The notes beneath the pieces were generated by a model, which saw only the letters and a program-made list of their open reading frames with translations, made no database searches and was not told where the DNA came from. A program made the position numbers and the translations under genes. Shown one piece after another: positions 10,112-19,345 of a stretch of 64,000 nucleotides of DNA. The stretch's first letter is position 1. The number at the start of each line of letters is the position of its first letter. Source of the stretch: Chroococcidiopsis sp. CCMEE 29 (GTDB lineage Bacteria; Cyanobacteriota; Cyanobacteriia; Cyanobacteriales; Chroococcidiopsidaceae); NCBI RefSeq assembly GCF_023558375.1, contig NZ_CP083761.1, positions 4,543,001 to 4,607,000 of the forward strand. Reading direction: 5' to 3'.

Positions 10112-11767
10112 ATGCAACCGTTTCAGCAAGATGACCTTTACTTCGCGCCCCGTCAGACCGGAACAGGGAAGGGGCAGCCCGAGGTCGAGAGCGACTTCAA
10201 CATGCTCTTCAACTTGCCTTCTTTCGCCGAGGGGCAGGACCGACGGGATTTGATCCACCGGATTGGCGAGTTGGGTAAGCGGCGGGGTCCGATGGACGCC
10301 AACGATCCGAAACTCACCGTCACTAATCCGCTGAACCAGAGTGCCACGAACGTCGATAACCGGAACTTCCCCGAGATGACCGTCGGGTTCACCTTCTGGG
10401 GTCAGTTCCTCGACCACGATATCACCCTGGAGGACTCGCCCCTGCCGACGGGGGACGAGTGGCTCGACGACGCCGCGATTGCTCGCAAGAGCAGTAACAA
10501 CAACCTCCGGTCGCCGTTTCTCGACCTAGACGGCGTGTATGGTCCGGACCCGGGTGGGATCTTCATCCCAGCTGATGACCCAGTCGGCCGACTCCTGTAC
10601 GACCGGTCGTTCGAGCGTTTCCAAGACTCGGCCGCGTCGATCAAGTTCCTGATGGACCGAGACGCGCCGTGGGATGTGCCTCGGAACAGCCAACTCCGGG
10701 CCCTGATCGGGGACCCTCGGAACGACGAAAACCTCATCGTCAGCCAGTTCCACCTGGCGTTCCTGAAGCTTCACAACCGGGTGATGGATCACCTGACCCG
10801 GCAGGAGCGGGCGCACCACGCCCAGACCGGGCAGAGACTGTTCGAGGATGCACCGGCCAAGTTCCGGGAGGCCCGTAAGCTAGTCCGGTGGCATTACCAG
10901 TACATTACCGTCGAGCAGTACCTGAAGGTGTCGCTTGACACGCAGGTATATGACGCGGTGCGGGCTGGCGGTCCCACGCTGTTCCGTGCCCGCAATCCGA
11001 AAGGATCCCCTCCTAAGCTGCCGCGGGAGTTCCAGGTGGCCGCATTCCGGTTCGGGCACAGCCAGGTCCGGCCTGGCTACGCGCCGAACCGGACGTTCGG
11101 AGCCCCCATCTTCGACGCCACGATCAACCCGAACGAAGCCGACCCAAACGACCTGCGGGGTGGCGTCCGGGCACCGCGGCGGTTCGTCGAGTGGGACGTC
11201 TTCTTCGACTTCGGGACCTTAGAGATAGCCCCGGCCTCGTCGGCCGGCGGGTCGCCGGTGACCCGGTTGAAGGTGAAGCCGAACAAAGCGATTGACACGG
11301 TCATCTCGACCGCACTGTTCGAACTCCCGGTCGCAGCTGCCTTGCCAGGCGTGAACGACGCCGAAAGGACGTTAGCCGGCCGGAACCTGCTCAGGCACAT
11401 CCAATTCAAGGTCCCGTCCGGGCAGGGGGTGGCGGCCGAACTAGGTTACCCCGTCTTGTCCCCAGGGAACTTCCCCGTCGACGTGAGGGAGCTCGGGTTC
11501 CACGAGAACACTCCACTTTGGTACTACATCCTGCTGGAGGCCCAAACCCAGCAGGGTGGAGCTCGGCTAGGGAAGGTCGGCAGCCGGATTATTGCTGAGG
11601 TGTTCTTCGGGCTGCTGGAGCGGGACCCGAACTCCTACTGGTGTCACGACAAGAACTGGGTGCCTGTCTTGCCGCGGAGGACCCCGCCACCTGCTGGGGG
11701 GGATCCCAACGAGCATCAAAAGGGGTTCAATATTGTAGATTTCCTCACGTTCGCGGGGGTCGCTTAG
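10112..11767 (+). CDS. Animal-type haem peroxidase (peroxidase-cyclooxygenase superfamily)
   Basis: A predicted haem peroxidase oxidising halides or phenolics with hydrogen peroxide. The distal-histidine motif WGQFLDHDITL has His102; LHNR at 220-223 belongs to the helix after the NENL segment; the proximal histidine lies in AAFRFGHS (His316). The end, IVDFLTFAGV, is the normal family terminus, so the 551-residue gene looks complete. No signal peptide is visible. A TTG precedes the chosen ATG, and GAGAGGA sits at a proper distance. Base use is strikingly different from the surroundings: bases 10381-10440 contain 37 G/C of 60, codons end mostly in G or C, and I saw no GCGATCGC site. With a mobile-element remnant directly downstream, recent lateral transfer is likely. 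Confidence 0.92.
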   Translation: MQPFQQDDLYFAPRQTGTGKGQPEVESDFNMLFNLPSFAEGQDRRDLIHRIGELGKRRGPMDANDPKLTVTNPLNQSATNVDNRNFPEMTVGFTFWGQFLDHDITLEDSPLPTGDEWLDDAAIARKSSNNNLRSPFLDLDGVYGPDPGGIFIPADDPVGRLLYDRSFERFQDSAASIKFLMDRDAPWDVPRNSQLRALIGDPRNDENLIVSQFHLAFLKLHNRVMDHLTRQERAHHAQTGQRLFEDAPAKFREARKLVRWHYQYITVEQYLKVSLDTQVYDAVRAGGPTLFRARNPKGSPPKLPREFQVAAFRFGHSQVRPGYAPNRTFGAPIFDATINPNEADPNDLRGGVRAPRRFVEWDVFFDFGTLEIAPASSAGGSPVTRLKVKPNKAIDTVISTALFELPVAAALPGVNDAERTLAGRNLLRHIQFKVPSGQGVAAELGYPVLSPGNFPVDVRELGFHENTPLWYYILLEAQTQQGGARLGKVGSRIIAEVFFGLLERDPNSYWCHDKNWVPVLPRRTPPPAGGDPNEHQKGFNIVDFLTFAGVA

Positions 11768-11794
11768 CTACTGCCCGTTCACCACTTTCAGGTG

Positions 11795-12736
11795 TGGCTC
11801 TTGATGGATTCCGGGGAGCTAGCGCAGAAGGCACTCTAACAGAGATGCCAAGAGAGTTTTGCCCCGTTTTCTCATGTTGTGAACGAACTCAAAGAATCCC
11901 ACATAGCGAGGCAGCTTGTCCTGAGAAATCCCGCAATGTGGTCTTAGCTAAGAACGTAATAGCGCACTAGCAACAAAGGCTTCCTCACTCATGTTTTCTA
12001 ACAGCAGTTTGGCAACAGCTAATGTGGTAGGCACTCTTGATAGCCAGCGGAAAGAATCCATTTGTTGTAAATTCTCCTCACTGTAGAGAGCCGCATCAGC
12101 AACAAACAAAGCATCTATTTGCTACTGTTGCTTAAACTCTTTGAGAATTCGAGCAAACATTGCACAGTCTGCTTCCCCCACTGCACATCAAGTCCGCGTA
12201 GGAATTGTTTTAGGTCTGGTCGATGGTCTTGTGAGTAGCCATAGGTAATTTCAATCGCTGTAGGCTCTGCCTCCACTTCTTTTGTTGTGCTGGCATACTC
12301 TCCATGCACATGAAATGAACTTGAATCAAGGTGCAAGCTGTCCATTTTCACTTCAAACTTTTTGGCTGCATTCATTGCTTCCGAGACGAACACTTGTGTC
12401 AGCCCCGCCTCATATAGCTTGCCAATACTCTTCCCAAGCGGTTGTCGTTCAGGTGTTCTGGACTTATTCCTTTCCCTGGCGGGAGCGCAGATGTTCTGTC
12501 GCATTTGTGGCTATATTTCCACACTCAAAAAGCAGGATCGCAATGTCTGGATGCGCTTCGGCAAGTTTTCATGGAACACCCTTTTCTGCCTATCCTCCAA
12601 CCTGAGTAGTTACGTTTGGAGGTTAATTAGCACAGGGATGGTCACGGTTCGGTCAGTCTCAAAGCTAGTCAGAGTAGGTATTATATCCTCCTGACTGCCA
12701 CCAGAACTCCAGATCCCTGGAATCCATCAAGAGCCA
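11795..12736 (-). mobile_element. Decayed IS1634-like insertion sequence remnant
   Basis: The interval is bounded by a perfect 18-bp inverted repeat, TGGCTCTTGATGGATTCC at 11795-11812 and its complement at 12719-12736. Minus-strand fragments inside match the DUF4277/IS1634 transposase type: KLYEAGLTQVFV, then MDSLHLDSSSFHV and ITYGYSQDHRPDLKQF (around 12220-12430), and FVADAALYSEENLQ with RWLSRVP (around 12000-12110). They lie in different frames: PEHLNDNRLGRVL is out of phase with KLYEAGL. The central and C-terminal parts are largely deleted. It is non-functional. About 1.1 kb between the peroxidase and the coiled-coil gene holds nothing else that I recognise. Confidence 0.7.
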
Positions 12737-12870
12737 AAAGACTTTGATGCCAGACTTGGCATTCATCCGATGGTAGTAGATACCAATTTCACGATACTCC
12801 TTCATTGCCGAATTTTGATTAACCTAAGATAAGTTAATTACAAACATTGACTGGCAGAAGGATAATCACT

Positions 12871-15624
12871 ATGAAGCGCCAGAGACAAGAAGTCTTAGCA
12901 TTGGTATCGCGAAGCAGTATTGCCGCCCTTTCCGCTTTCCTGCTATATGTTGGAGTTGCCAGTGCTCAACCTGCGCGCTCGAACGCTTCAGAACTGATTC
13001 TGAGCCAAGCTCTTTCGCCTCAAGAACGGGAAGAACTAGAGCAACTGCGCGAAGAACGACGAATGCAGGCGCAAACCCAAGCCGAAGTGAATCGCACCTT
13101 GGGTCGAGCGACAAGCGTGTTCAATATTTTGCTCGGCATCCTGATTTTACTGCTAGGAGCTGAGATTGCTGCATTATTGCTGCTGCGACGTGCCGCGATT
13201 CAAGAAATCGTAACTAGAGTGAAAGAACACCTACAGGATTTGGGAGACTTAGAAGGTCAAATCGCCAGAGCTAGGGCAGATGTTAAAACTAGCCTGCAAG
13301 AAGTTGATGCGATCGCACAGACAGTAGGGAGTGAAGCAGAAAATTTTCAACAGGAGATAGGCAGAGAAAGAGAAAATTTATCTAGGCTTGTCTCTTCCCT
13401 TACTCAATCAAAAGACCAAATTATTAACCAACTAGAGACACAACTCAAATCCTCTACCCAAAAGCTAGAACAATTGGAGTTGGAGTTTATTTCTCAACTC
13501 TCTGGGTTGCAGTCCGGTACTCAAAAACAACAGGAGCTAGTGCTTCATAACTTAGAAAAATCAGAACAGGAGGTTGCTGCTCAGCTTTCTAAGTTACAGG
13601 CAGATGCTCAACAACAAAAGGATCTCATTCTAGAAAATCTAGAACAAATCAAGTCAAACTTTGCACCGCAACTTGCTGAATTACAATCGGATGCTCAACA
13701 GCAACAGCAGCAAGTGCTGGGAAACCTCAAACAATTAACGTTGCAGTTCACTGCTCACCTTTCTGATCTGCAAATAGCTGCTCAACAACACAAGAATGTT
13801 ACCTTTGAAAGTTTAGAACAAATCAAGTCAAACTTTGCACCGCAACTTGCTGAATTGCAATCGAATGCTCAACAGCAACAGCAGCAAGTGCTGGAAAACC
13901 TGAAAAAATCAGAGCAGGAATTTGCTACTCAGCTTGCCGATCTACAGGCGACTGCTCAACAACAGAAGAATCTCGTTCTTAACAGTCTAAAAGACCTAAA
14001 ATCTGAATTTGCTCCGCAACTTTCTCAATTACAATTAGATACTCAAAAACAACAGAAACAGGTGTTGGAAAACCTGAAAAAACTAGAGCGTGAGTTTAAT
14101 ACTCAGCTTTCTGTGTTGCGGACAAATGCTCTACAACAAAAGCAACTAACTCTTAAAGATTTAGAAGAACTAAAATCTGAATTTGCTCCGCAACTTTCTC
14201 AATTACAATCAGATGCACAACAACAACAGGAGCAAGTACTGGAAACCCTCAAACAATTGGAGGCTGAATTCACTACTCACCTGTCTGAGTTGCAGGCGGC
14301 TGCTCAACAACAAAAAGACTTCATTCTAGAAAACCTAGAACAAATCAAGTCTGACTTTAATCCGGAACTCTCTCAATTACAGTTGGATAGCCAAAAGCAG
14401 GTTCAACAGAAAAGAGATTCTATATTAAAAAGTTTAGAACGTCTAGAGTCTGAGTTTACTGGACAACTTAGCCAATTGAGTTCGGGAGCAGACGGACAGA
14501 AAGATTTAACAATTCAGAATTTAGAAAAAATAGAGTCTGAATTTGCTGCTCAAATGTCTGAGTTAGAGTCGAATGCTCAAGCCCAAAAAGATACTATTCT
14601 CCAACAACTGGCTGAGATTTCTCCTGAATTCATAGCAGATTCTTTTGTTTCTGAAGTCCAGAAACAAATCCAAGACCTGACAGAAAAAATTGAATTTTTA
14701 AAATCTCACCATCCTCAGTTGTTTTTGACCCCTGAGGATTATGTCAACCAGGGAAATATGTTGTTCTCTGAGGGACGCTATGAAGAGGCGATCACTCAAT
14801 ACAACCAAGCAGTTGAAACTCAGGCTGATAACCCTGATGTTTGGTATCAGCGGGGTATGGCGCTGAAAGAATTACGACAGTATGAGGAGGCGATCACCTC
14901 GTTCGACAAAGTTTTGAAACTCAAGCCCGATCAATCCGTCGCCTGGTATCAGCGAGGCATTATCCTGAAAGAATTGCGACAGCACGAAGCAGCGATCGCC
15001 TCGTTTGATAAAGCAGTTAAACTTCAACCCGAAGACTACAAAGCCTGGCTCGGTCGAGGTCTGACTTTGGTAAGATTAAAGCAGTACGAAGATGCGATCA
15101 CCTCGTATGATAAAGCCCTGAAACTAAAATCTGACTATCATGAAGCTTGGGTCAATCGGGGTGTGGTGCTAGGGATTTTAGGACGGCATCAAGAAGCTTT
15201 CACGTCTTTTGATCGGGCAGTCAAATTTCAACCTGATGACTTTGTTGCTTGGTTAAATCGAGGCTTAGCCCTAGAGGAGTTGGAACAATACGAAGATGCG
15301 ATCGCCTCGTATGACAAAGCCTTGAAACTTAAGCCTGACTCTACCAAAGCTTGGGACAAGCGAGGTTATGTACTGGTGCAGCTAGGTCGCGATCCAGAAG
15401 CGATCGCTAGCTTTAATAAAGCCCTGGAGCTTAGCCCAGATTATCCCAGTGCTTACTATAATAAAGCAAGCTGTTATGCTCTACAGGGTGAAGTTGAATT
15501 AGCCCTGGAAAACTTGCAACAGGCGATCAAATTGAATCCCAGCTATCGGGAAGAGGCAAGCACTGACATAACTCTTGATCTACTGTGGGAGGAGGAGTGG
15601 TTCCGGCAGTTGATTGAAGGATAG
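12871..15624 (+). CDS. Membrane-anchored coiled-coil repeat protein with C-terminal TPRs
   Basis: A ~917-residue protein of unknown function. The N-terminus is basic followed by a hydrophobic stretch ending in VASAQPA, a plausible signal peptide or signal anchor. A second hydrophobic segment (FNILLGILILLLGAEIAALLLL, split here only for description) lies near residues 90-112. Residues ~125-214 are charged and helical. Residues 215-566 are twelve tandem 29-residue units rich in Gln, Glu, Lys and Leu. After a linker come about eight TPRs (residues ~622-900) of the type YEEAITSFDKVLKLKPD. The ATG at 12871 has AGAAGGA upstream; an earlier TTG (12847) would break the signal sequence. It may be an extended spacer or scaffold in the periplasm or at the membrane, with the TPRs as docking platform. 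Confidence 0.85.
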   Translation: MKRQRQEVLALVSRSSIAALSAFLLYVGVASAQPARSNASELILSQALSPQEREELEQLREERRMQAQTQAEVNRTLGRATSVFNILLGILILLLGAEIAALLLLRRAAIQEIVTRVKEHLQDLGDLEGQIARARADVKTSLQEVDAIAQTVGSEAENFQQEIGRERENLSRLVSSLTQSKDQIINQLETQLKSSTQKLEQLELEFISQLSGLQSGTQKQQELVLHNLEKSEQEVAAQLSKLQADAQQQKDLILENLEQIKSNFAPQLAELQSDAQQQQQQVLGNLKQLTLQFTAHLSDLQIAAQQHKNVTFESLEQIKSNFAPQLAELQSNAQQQQQQVLENLKKSEQEFATQLADLQATAQQQKNLVLNSLKDLKSEFAPQLSQLQLDTQKQQKQVLENLKKLEREFNTQLSVLRTNALQQKQLTLKDLEELKSEFAPQLSQLQSDAQQQQEQVLETLKQLEAEFTTHLSELQAAAQQQKDFILENLEQIKSDFNPELSQLQLDSQKQVQQKRDSILKSLERLESEFTGQLSQLSSGADGQKDLTIQNLEKIESEFAAQMSELESNAQAQKDTILQQLAEISPEFIADSFVSEVQKQIQDLTEKIEFLKSHHPQLFLTPEDYVNQGNMLFSEGRYEEAITQYNQAVETQADNPDVWYQRGMALKELRQYEEAITSFDKVLKLKPDQSVAWYQRGIILKELRQHEAAIASFDKAVKLQPEDYKAWLGRGLTLVRLKQYEDAITSYDKALKLKSDYHEAWVNRGVVLGILGRHQEAFTSFDRAVKFQPDDFVAWLNRGLALEELEQYEDAIASYDKALKLKPDSTKAWDKRGYVLVQLGRDPEAIASFNKALELSPDYPSAYYNKASCYALQGEVELALENLQQAIKLNPSYREEASTDITLDLLWEEEWFRQLIEG
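13513..14568 (+). repeat. Twelve tandem 87-bp (29-codon) coiled-coil repeats
   Basis: The units follow a pattern of (S/A)xAQQQ, then two hydrophobic positions, NL, a lysine or glutamate pair, F and QLxxLQ. They alternate between two subtypes (QQQVLxNLKxLExEF and KDLILENLEQIKSxF), so a 58-residue super-repeat is visible. The eleventh unit has four extra residues. A 29-residue period corresponds to eight turns at 3.625 residues per turn, close to a straight helix bundle rather than a classical left-handed heptad coil. Confidence 0.9.
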
Positions 15625-15807
15625 ACTTTGGTGTTACAAATAAGCAGAGATTAGGGCAAATCAAACTCGGTATGCCCTTAGCTTTAGCTGGTGTTTTTTA
15701 GGAGATTTTATTCTTTTTTTTGTTAGCAGGTAATTTATTAAATTTCAACCGCTTTAAATTTAAGCGAAAAGCGGCACCAGTATGAAAATGAGATTTTGCC
15801 TGTTAGT

Positions 15808-16074
15808 TTAGTTTTGATAAGAGTCGTGTTTTAGTTGTTCAAGCATTAACTTAGTAATTTCTTTGTCTTTTTTAGACTTTGATAATAGTTCCAAGTAAGC
15901 GAATGGTACTACTATTGGCCATAAAATAGTTGCTATGACTAATAATGCTATAGAAAGACGCTGCTGCAAGCGTGTGCCGTGATCTTGCTGAAACATAATC
16001 AGCCATTGCTTAAATAAGCAAGCAGCGATCGCTACGTAAGTAAAAGCTAAAAAAAACAAAATTAGTTTTAGCAT
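15808..16074 (-). CDS. Small two-TM membrane protein (paralogue 1)
   Basis: Function unknown. The 88 residues contain a hydrophobic segment at ~1-24 and another at ~42-66 (LLVIATILWPIVVPFAYLELL), followed by a Lys-rich cytoplasmic-looking tail. A Trp in the loop and the pattern R-L-S before the second segment recur in the next gene, as does LWPIVVP. The two genes are tandem and 76 bp apart, so they look like an old duplication. Nothing ties them functionally to the EPS genes beyond position. Confidence 0.65.
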   Translation of the reverse strand: MLKLILFFLAFTYVAIAACLFKQWLIMFQQDHGTRLQQRLSIALLVIATILWPIVVPFAYLELLSKSKKDKEITKLMLEQLKHDSYQN

Positions 16075-16150
16075 ATTTTTATATTTTAAGTAAGTAATTG
16101 TATTAAATTATGGCATTCCTTAAATTAAAGAATGGTTAATATAAAGACTG

Positions 16151-16408
16151 CTAAGCGATCGATGTCTTCACGTGTTTTTTTGACTTATCTCTTTGAAGCT
16201 TATTAGTTAACTTGATATTGCCTAAAATTTTCTGACAAGAGATAGGAATAATAAGAGGCCACAAAAGCACTACTACGCATAGAATTACGCTAGACAAAAA
16301 TCTATCTTCTACCGATGAAACAGAATTGCGGCTCAAAAATTTTAACCAATTGAGGAAAAAATGAACTGTTATAATTAGATATAGAAGCAGCAAGGTGATT
16401 TTAATCAT
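16151..16408 (-). CDS. Small two-TM membrane protein (paralogue 2)
   Basis: Function unknown. The 85-residue product has TM segments at ~1-24 and ~41-62 and a basic C-terminus. It shares with its downstream neighbour the LNWLKFL-type loop entry, DRFLS before the second helix and LWPLIIP in it. Conservation of the Trp-Pro core in both copies argues that they are real genes rather than chance frames. Confidence 0.65.
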   Translation of the reverse strand: MIKITLLLLYLIITVHFFLNWLKFLSRNSVSSVEDRFLSSVILCVVVLLWPLIIPISCQKILGNIKLTNKLQRDKSKKHVKTSIA

Positions 16409-16503
16409 TGCTTAATTTTATTGTTAAAGAATTTTATTTAACCAAAGGTTAGAAAAGCAAAGCAACCGTTTTCGTTAAGCAGGCTGCAAATCAATATGCT
16501 TTT

Positions 16504-16637
16504 CAAGGGGTCAGGGAATCCTCATACTTAAAAGCTTCTTGATTTAATCAGGATGACTTGTATGTTCACTACTGCGCCGTCTACCAACAATTTTTTCTCT
16601 TCACCCTGACCCCCGACCTCTGATCCCTGACCCCTTG
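16504..16637. repeat. Inverted repeat and short GGGGTCAGGG-type repeats
   Basis: CAAGGGGTCAGGGA (16504-16517) returns inverted as TCCCTGACCCCTTG (16624-16637). Between them are further CCCTGACCCC-like words. Such CCTGACCC tracts are scattered in cyanobacterial spacers. The unit ends just before the permease 3' end and may act in transcription termination or simply be a dispersed repeat. Confidence 0.55.
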
Positions 16638-16647
16638 TGTAAAATCA

Positions 16648-17883
16648 CTAGCTTCTCAAAGCAAGGATAGGGTCAAGGCGAGCAGCACTGCGGGCTGGAA
16701 CCACACCAAAGCCCAAACCAATTGCTCCAGAAACACCCACTGCTACTACGATCGCTACTGGACTGATAACAGCTTCTATCGGAGTCAAGGCAGCTACTAC
16801 CAGAGTACCCCCAACCCCCAGGGCGATGCCGAAAAGGCCACCTACAGTAGATAAGATTACGGCTTCGATTGTAAATTGGAGGAGCACATCGTTGCAAGTT
16901 GCACCAATCGCTTTGCGCAGACCGATTTCCTGAGTCCGTTCGGTCACAGACACTAGCATGATGTTCATAATACCAATGCCGCCTACCAGCAGTGATATAC
17001 TCGCAGTTGTAGCCAGTACAATGATCGCAATTCCCGTGATATTGTCTGCCGTCTGTAACAAGTCCTGCTGGCTGCGGACAGTGAAGTCATCTTCACCCCG
17101 AATCTTATGGCGCAAGCGCAGCAGGTTCGTAATCTGAAATTGGGCAGCGCTGGTACTTGACTGATCGCGGGCTGAGACCGCGATTGTTTGCACGGTTGGA
17201 CTCCGACGCCTTCGCCCCGATAGCTGGTTAGCCATTGTAGTAATTGGTACGAACAGAGCCTCATCTTGGTTGCGACCCAAAGCTGCACCCTTGGGTGCCA
17301 TGACCCCAATCACACGAAAGCTCAGGTTCCGGATGCGAATTTTCTCCCCAAGGGGGGTTCGATTGCCAAACAGCGTGCGAGCAGTTTCGGCTCCCAAGAC
17401 TGAGACTCGGTTGTTGCGCTGCACATCCACGTCACTAAAAAACTGACCTTGCGCCACGGCAGAGTTACGGACACTGGTGTATTCAGGCGTAGTACCTGTC
17501 ACTGTGACTTGTGTATCCTGGCTCCCCCAAGTTACCCAAAAGCTATCGGTTTTCTCTGGAGCGACTTCAAGGACTGAAGGCACCTGCTCCTTAATCGCCT
17601 GAGCATCAGCTAGTACCAGACTATTAGATAGTACCAGACTATTGGGCGCGATCGCTCCCGCTTGCGACCCTCGCTCTACACCGGGTACCACAAAGAGCAG
17701 ATTCGTCCCCAGAGACTGAAATTGCTGATTGACGAATCGCTGGGCTCCCTGACCCACGGAGACCATAGCAATCACTGAGGCATTGCCAATGATGATGCCC
17801 AGCATCGTCAGACCGCTGCGCAGTTTATTTGCGCTTAGCGTTCGCCCTGCCATGCTGACACTTTCGAGAAAATCGATACTCAT
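16648..17883 (-). CDS. MacB/DevC-type ABC transporter permease
   Basis: An inner-membrane permease of the FtsX/MacB superfamily, which works with an HlyD-type adaptor and an ATPase to push lipids, glycolipids or peptides through a TolC channel. The 411 residues show an N-terminal TM (~20-42), a large periplasmic MacB core, and three C-terminal TMs (~270-405) with the signature VGGIGIMNIMLVSVTERTQEIG-like region and RKAIGA. The ATG overlaps the adaptor stop by 4 bp (ATGA), so the two are translationally coupled. No ATP-binding subunit is encoded next to it, unlike the devBCA arrangement. Confidence 0.88.
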   Translation of the reverse strand: MSIDFLESVSMAGRTLSANKLRSGLTMLGIIIGNASVIAMVSVGQGAQRFVNQQFQSLGTNLLFVVPGVERGSQAGAIAPNSLVLSNSLVLADAQAIKEQVPSVLEVAPEKTDSFWVTWGSQDTQVTVTGTTPEYTSVRNSAVAQGQFFSDVDVQRNNRVSVLGAETARTLFGNRTPLGEKIRIRNLSFRVIGVMAPKGAALGRNQDEALFVPITTMANQLSGRRRRSPTVQTIAVSARDQSSTSAAQFQITNLLRLRHKIRGEDDFTVRSQQDLLQTADNITGIAIIVLATTASISLLVGGIGIMNIMLVSVTERTQEIGLRKAIGATCNDVLLQFTIEAVILSTVGGLFGIALGVGGTLVVAALTPIEAVISPVAIVVAVGVSGAIGLGFGVVPARSAARLDPILALRS

Positions 17884-19259
17884 TGAACCTGCTCCCGATT
17901 GCCGTTGCTAAAAGCACTGGGGGCTTTGCCTCCTGGAAAGTCAATGAATACTCGCTCACCTTGCCTCAAGCCCTTGAGAACACGGGTCTGACCATCTTGG
18001 GTCAAGCCCACAGTAACAGCTCGAAATTGCTCCTTGCCCTGCTCATCCGGTACTAGCACGCCTGTCTGCCCTTGACGGGTGACAATGGCAACTGTAGGTA
18101 CCACCAGCGCCTCCGACACACGTTCCCCAATAAAGGTCACGTCAACATTCATGCCAGAGCGCAGTTCTGACTGTCCGCTCACTAACTGCACGCGCACCTG
18201 AAAGGAGGTAACATTTTGCTCAACCACTGCTTCGGGGGCAATCAGGCGCACCCGTCCTTCAAAGGTGCGATCGGGATAAGCATCGGCCATAATCTCGACG
18301 CGCTGACCGTTCTTCACCTGGGTAATGTCAGTTTCAGGCACATTCACTCTGATTTCCAGCCCTGAAGCTAGAGCGACAATCGAAGTGGAAGTTGCCGACA
18401 CCGTGGTTGAAGCAGATGTGGTGGGCGTGACAATCGCTCCAACAGTTGCATACTTCTGCGTCACGATGCCATCGAAGGGAGCACGAATGATCGTGTCATC
18501 CAGCTGCGCCTGAGCTTGAGTGACCTGAGCCTGAGCAGCCTTTACCTGTGCTGCGGCAGATTCGATATCCTCAGAGCGCGACCCCCTAGTCAGTTCCAGC
18601 AGTTGCTGTTGAGCCTCTCGTAAACTAGCACGGGCGCTGCGATCGCCACTGAGCACTTCATCAAGTTGGTCTTGAGAAATGGCTCCATCCCGAGCTAAGC
18701 TACGATATCGCTTGGCTCGTTCTTGGTTTAGCTCAGCCTGTGCTTGAGCAGCTGCGACTTGGGCTCTGGCTCTGCCGATTTCCTCGCTGCGGCTGCCAGT
18801 GCGGACTTTTTTGTACTCAGCCTGGGCTTGAGCTAGCTGTGCCTGGGCTTGAGCCAGTTGCGCCTTGAGGTTTTCAGAATCCATGCGAGCGACGATCTGC
18901 CCAGCTTTGACCTGATCGCCTTGGTCAACGTAGAGAGCTGCCAGTTGTCCAGCTGACTTCGGGCTGACATTGACAGTTGAGATTGGAACCACGCTGCCAC
19001 TGACCTCAATCTCAACTGTTAAATCTTGAGTCTGCACGGGTACTGTCAGTTCAGAGAGATCTGGGTCAGAGGCAGCACGGCGTGAAGCAGTGTAGACTCC
19101 ACCAGCCCCCGCCAGTACTAGAACTGCTAATAGCGGCAACGTCCAGCGCCACTTTTTTTGAGACTGTTTTTTGCCAGCTACTAGGAAATTTTTCACAAGC
19201 GTTAACTTAATTTCCTGTTTATTTGAATACAATTTACCCCTTTCTAAAGGGCTTATCAA
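17880..19259 (-). CDS. HlyD/DevB-family periplasmic adaptor
   Basis: A membrane-fusion protein linking an ABC permease to an outer-membrane channel. One TM follows a basic N-terminus (WTLPLLAVLVLAGAGG). Then come a lipoyl half-motif with VNVSPKSAGQLAALYVDQGDQVKAG-type sequence, a long Gln/Ala-rich helical hairpin (AQAQLAQAQAEY), the second lipoyl half (IIRAPFDGIVTQ) and a beta-barrel domain. The open frame starts at 19259, but a GTG at 19196 (VKNFLVAGKKQ) would place the TM at a more usual distance, so the start is uncertain. It is coupled to the permease gene. Confidence 0.88.
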   Translation of the reverse strand: MISPLERGKLYSNKQEIKLTLVKNFLVAGKKQSQKKWRWTLPLLAVLVLAGAGGVYTASRRAASDPDLSELTVPVQTQDLTVEIEVSGSVVPISTVNVSPKSAGQLAALYVDQGDQVKAGQIVARMDSENLKAQLAQAQAQLAQAQAEYKKVRTGSRSEEIGRARAQVAAAQAQAELNQERAKRYRSLARDGAISQDQLDEVLSGDRSARASLREAQQQLLELTRGSRSEDIESAAAQVKAAQAQVTQAQAQLDDTIIRAPFDGIVTQKYATVGAIVTPTTSASTTVSATSTSIVALASGLEIRVNVPETDITQVKNGQRVEIMADAYPDRTFEGRVRLIAPEAVVEQNVTSFQVRVQLVSGQSELRSGMNVDVTFIGERVSEALVVPTVAIVTRQGQTGVLVPDEQGKEQFRAVTVGLTQDGQTRVLKGLRQGERVFIDFPGGKAPSAFSNGNREQVQ

Positions 19260-19345
19260 TAAATAACAAATTTGAGTAAATCAGGACTTTATCAGCACTC
19301 TAATCTATTCTTACTTGTTATAGCAATGTAGTTAGTAGATCCTAA

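Noticed and set aside
10153-11409. Several long antisense and shifted frames in the haem peroxidase
   Set aside because: High GC content removes stop codons, so long frames arise by chance; none has recognisable domains.
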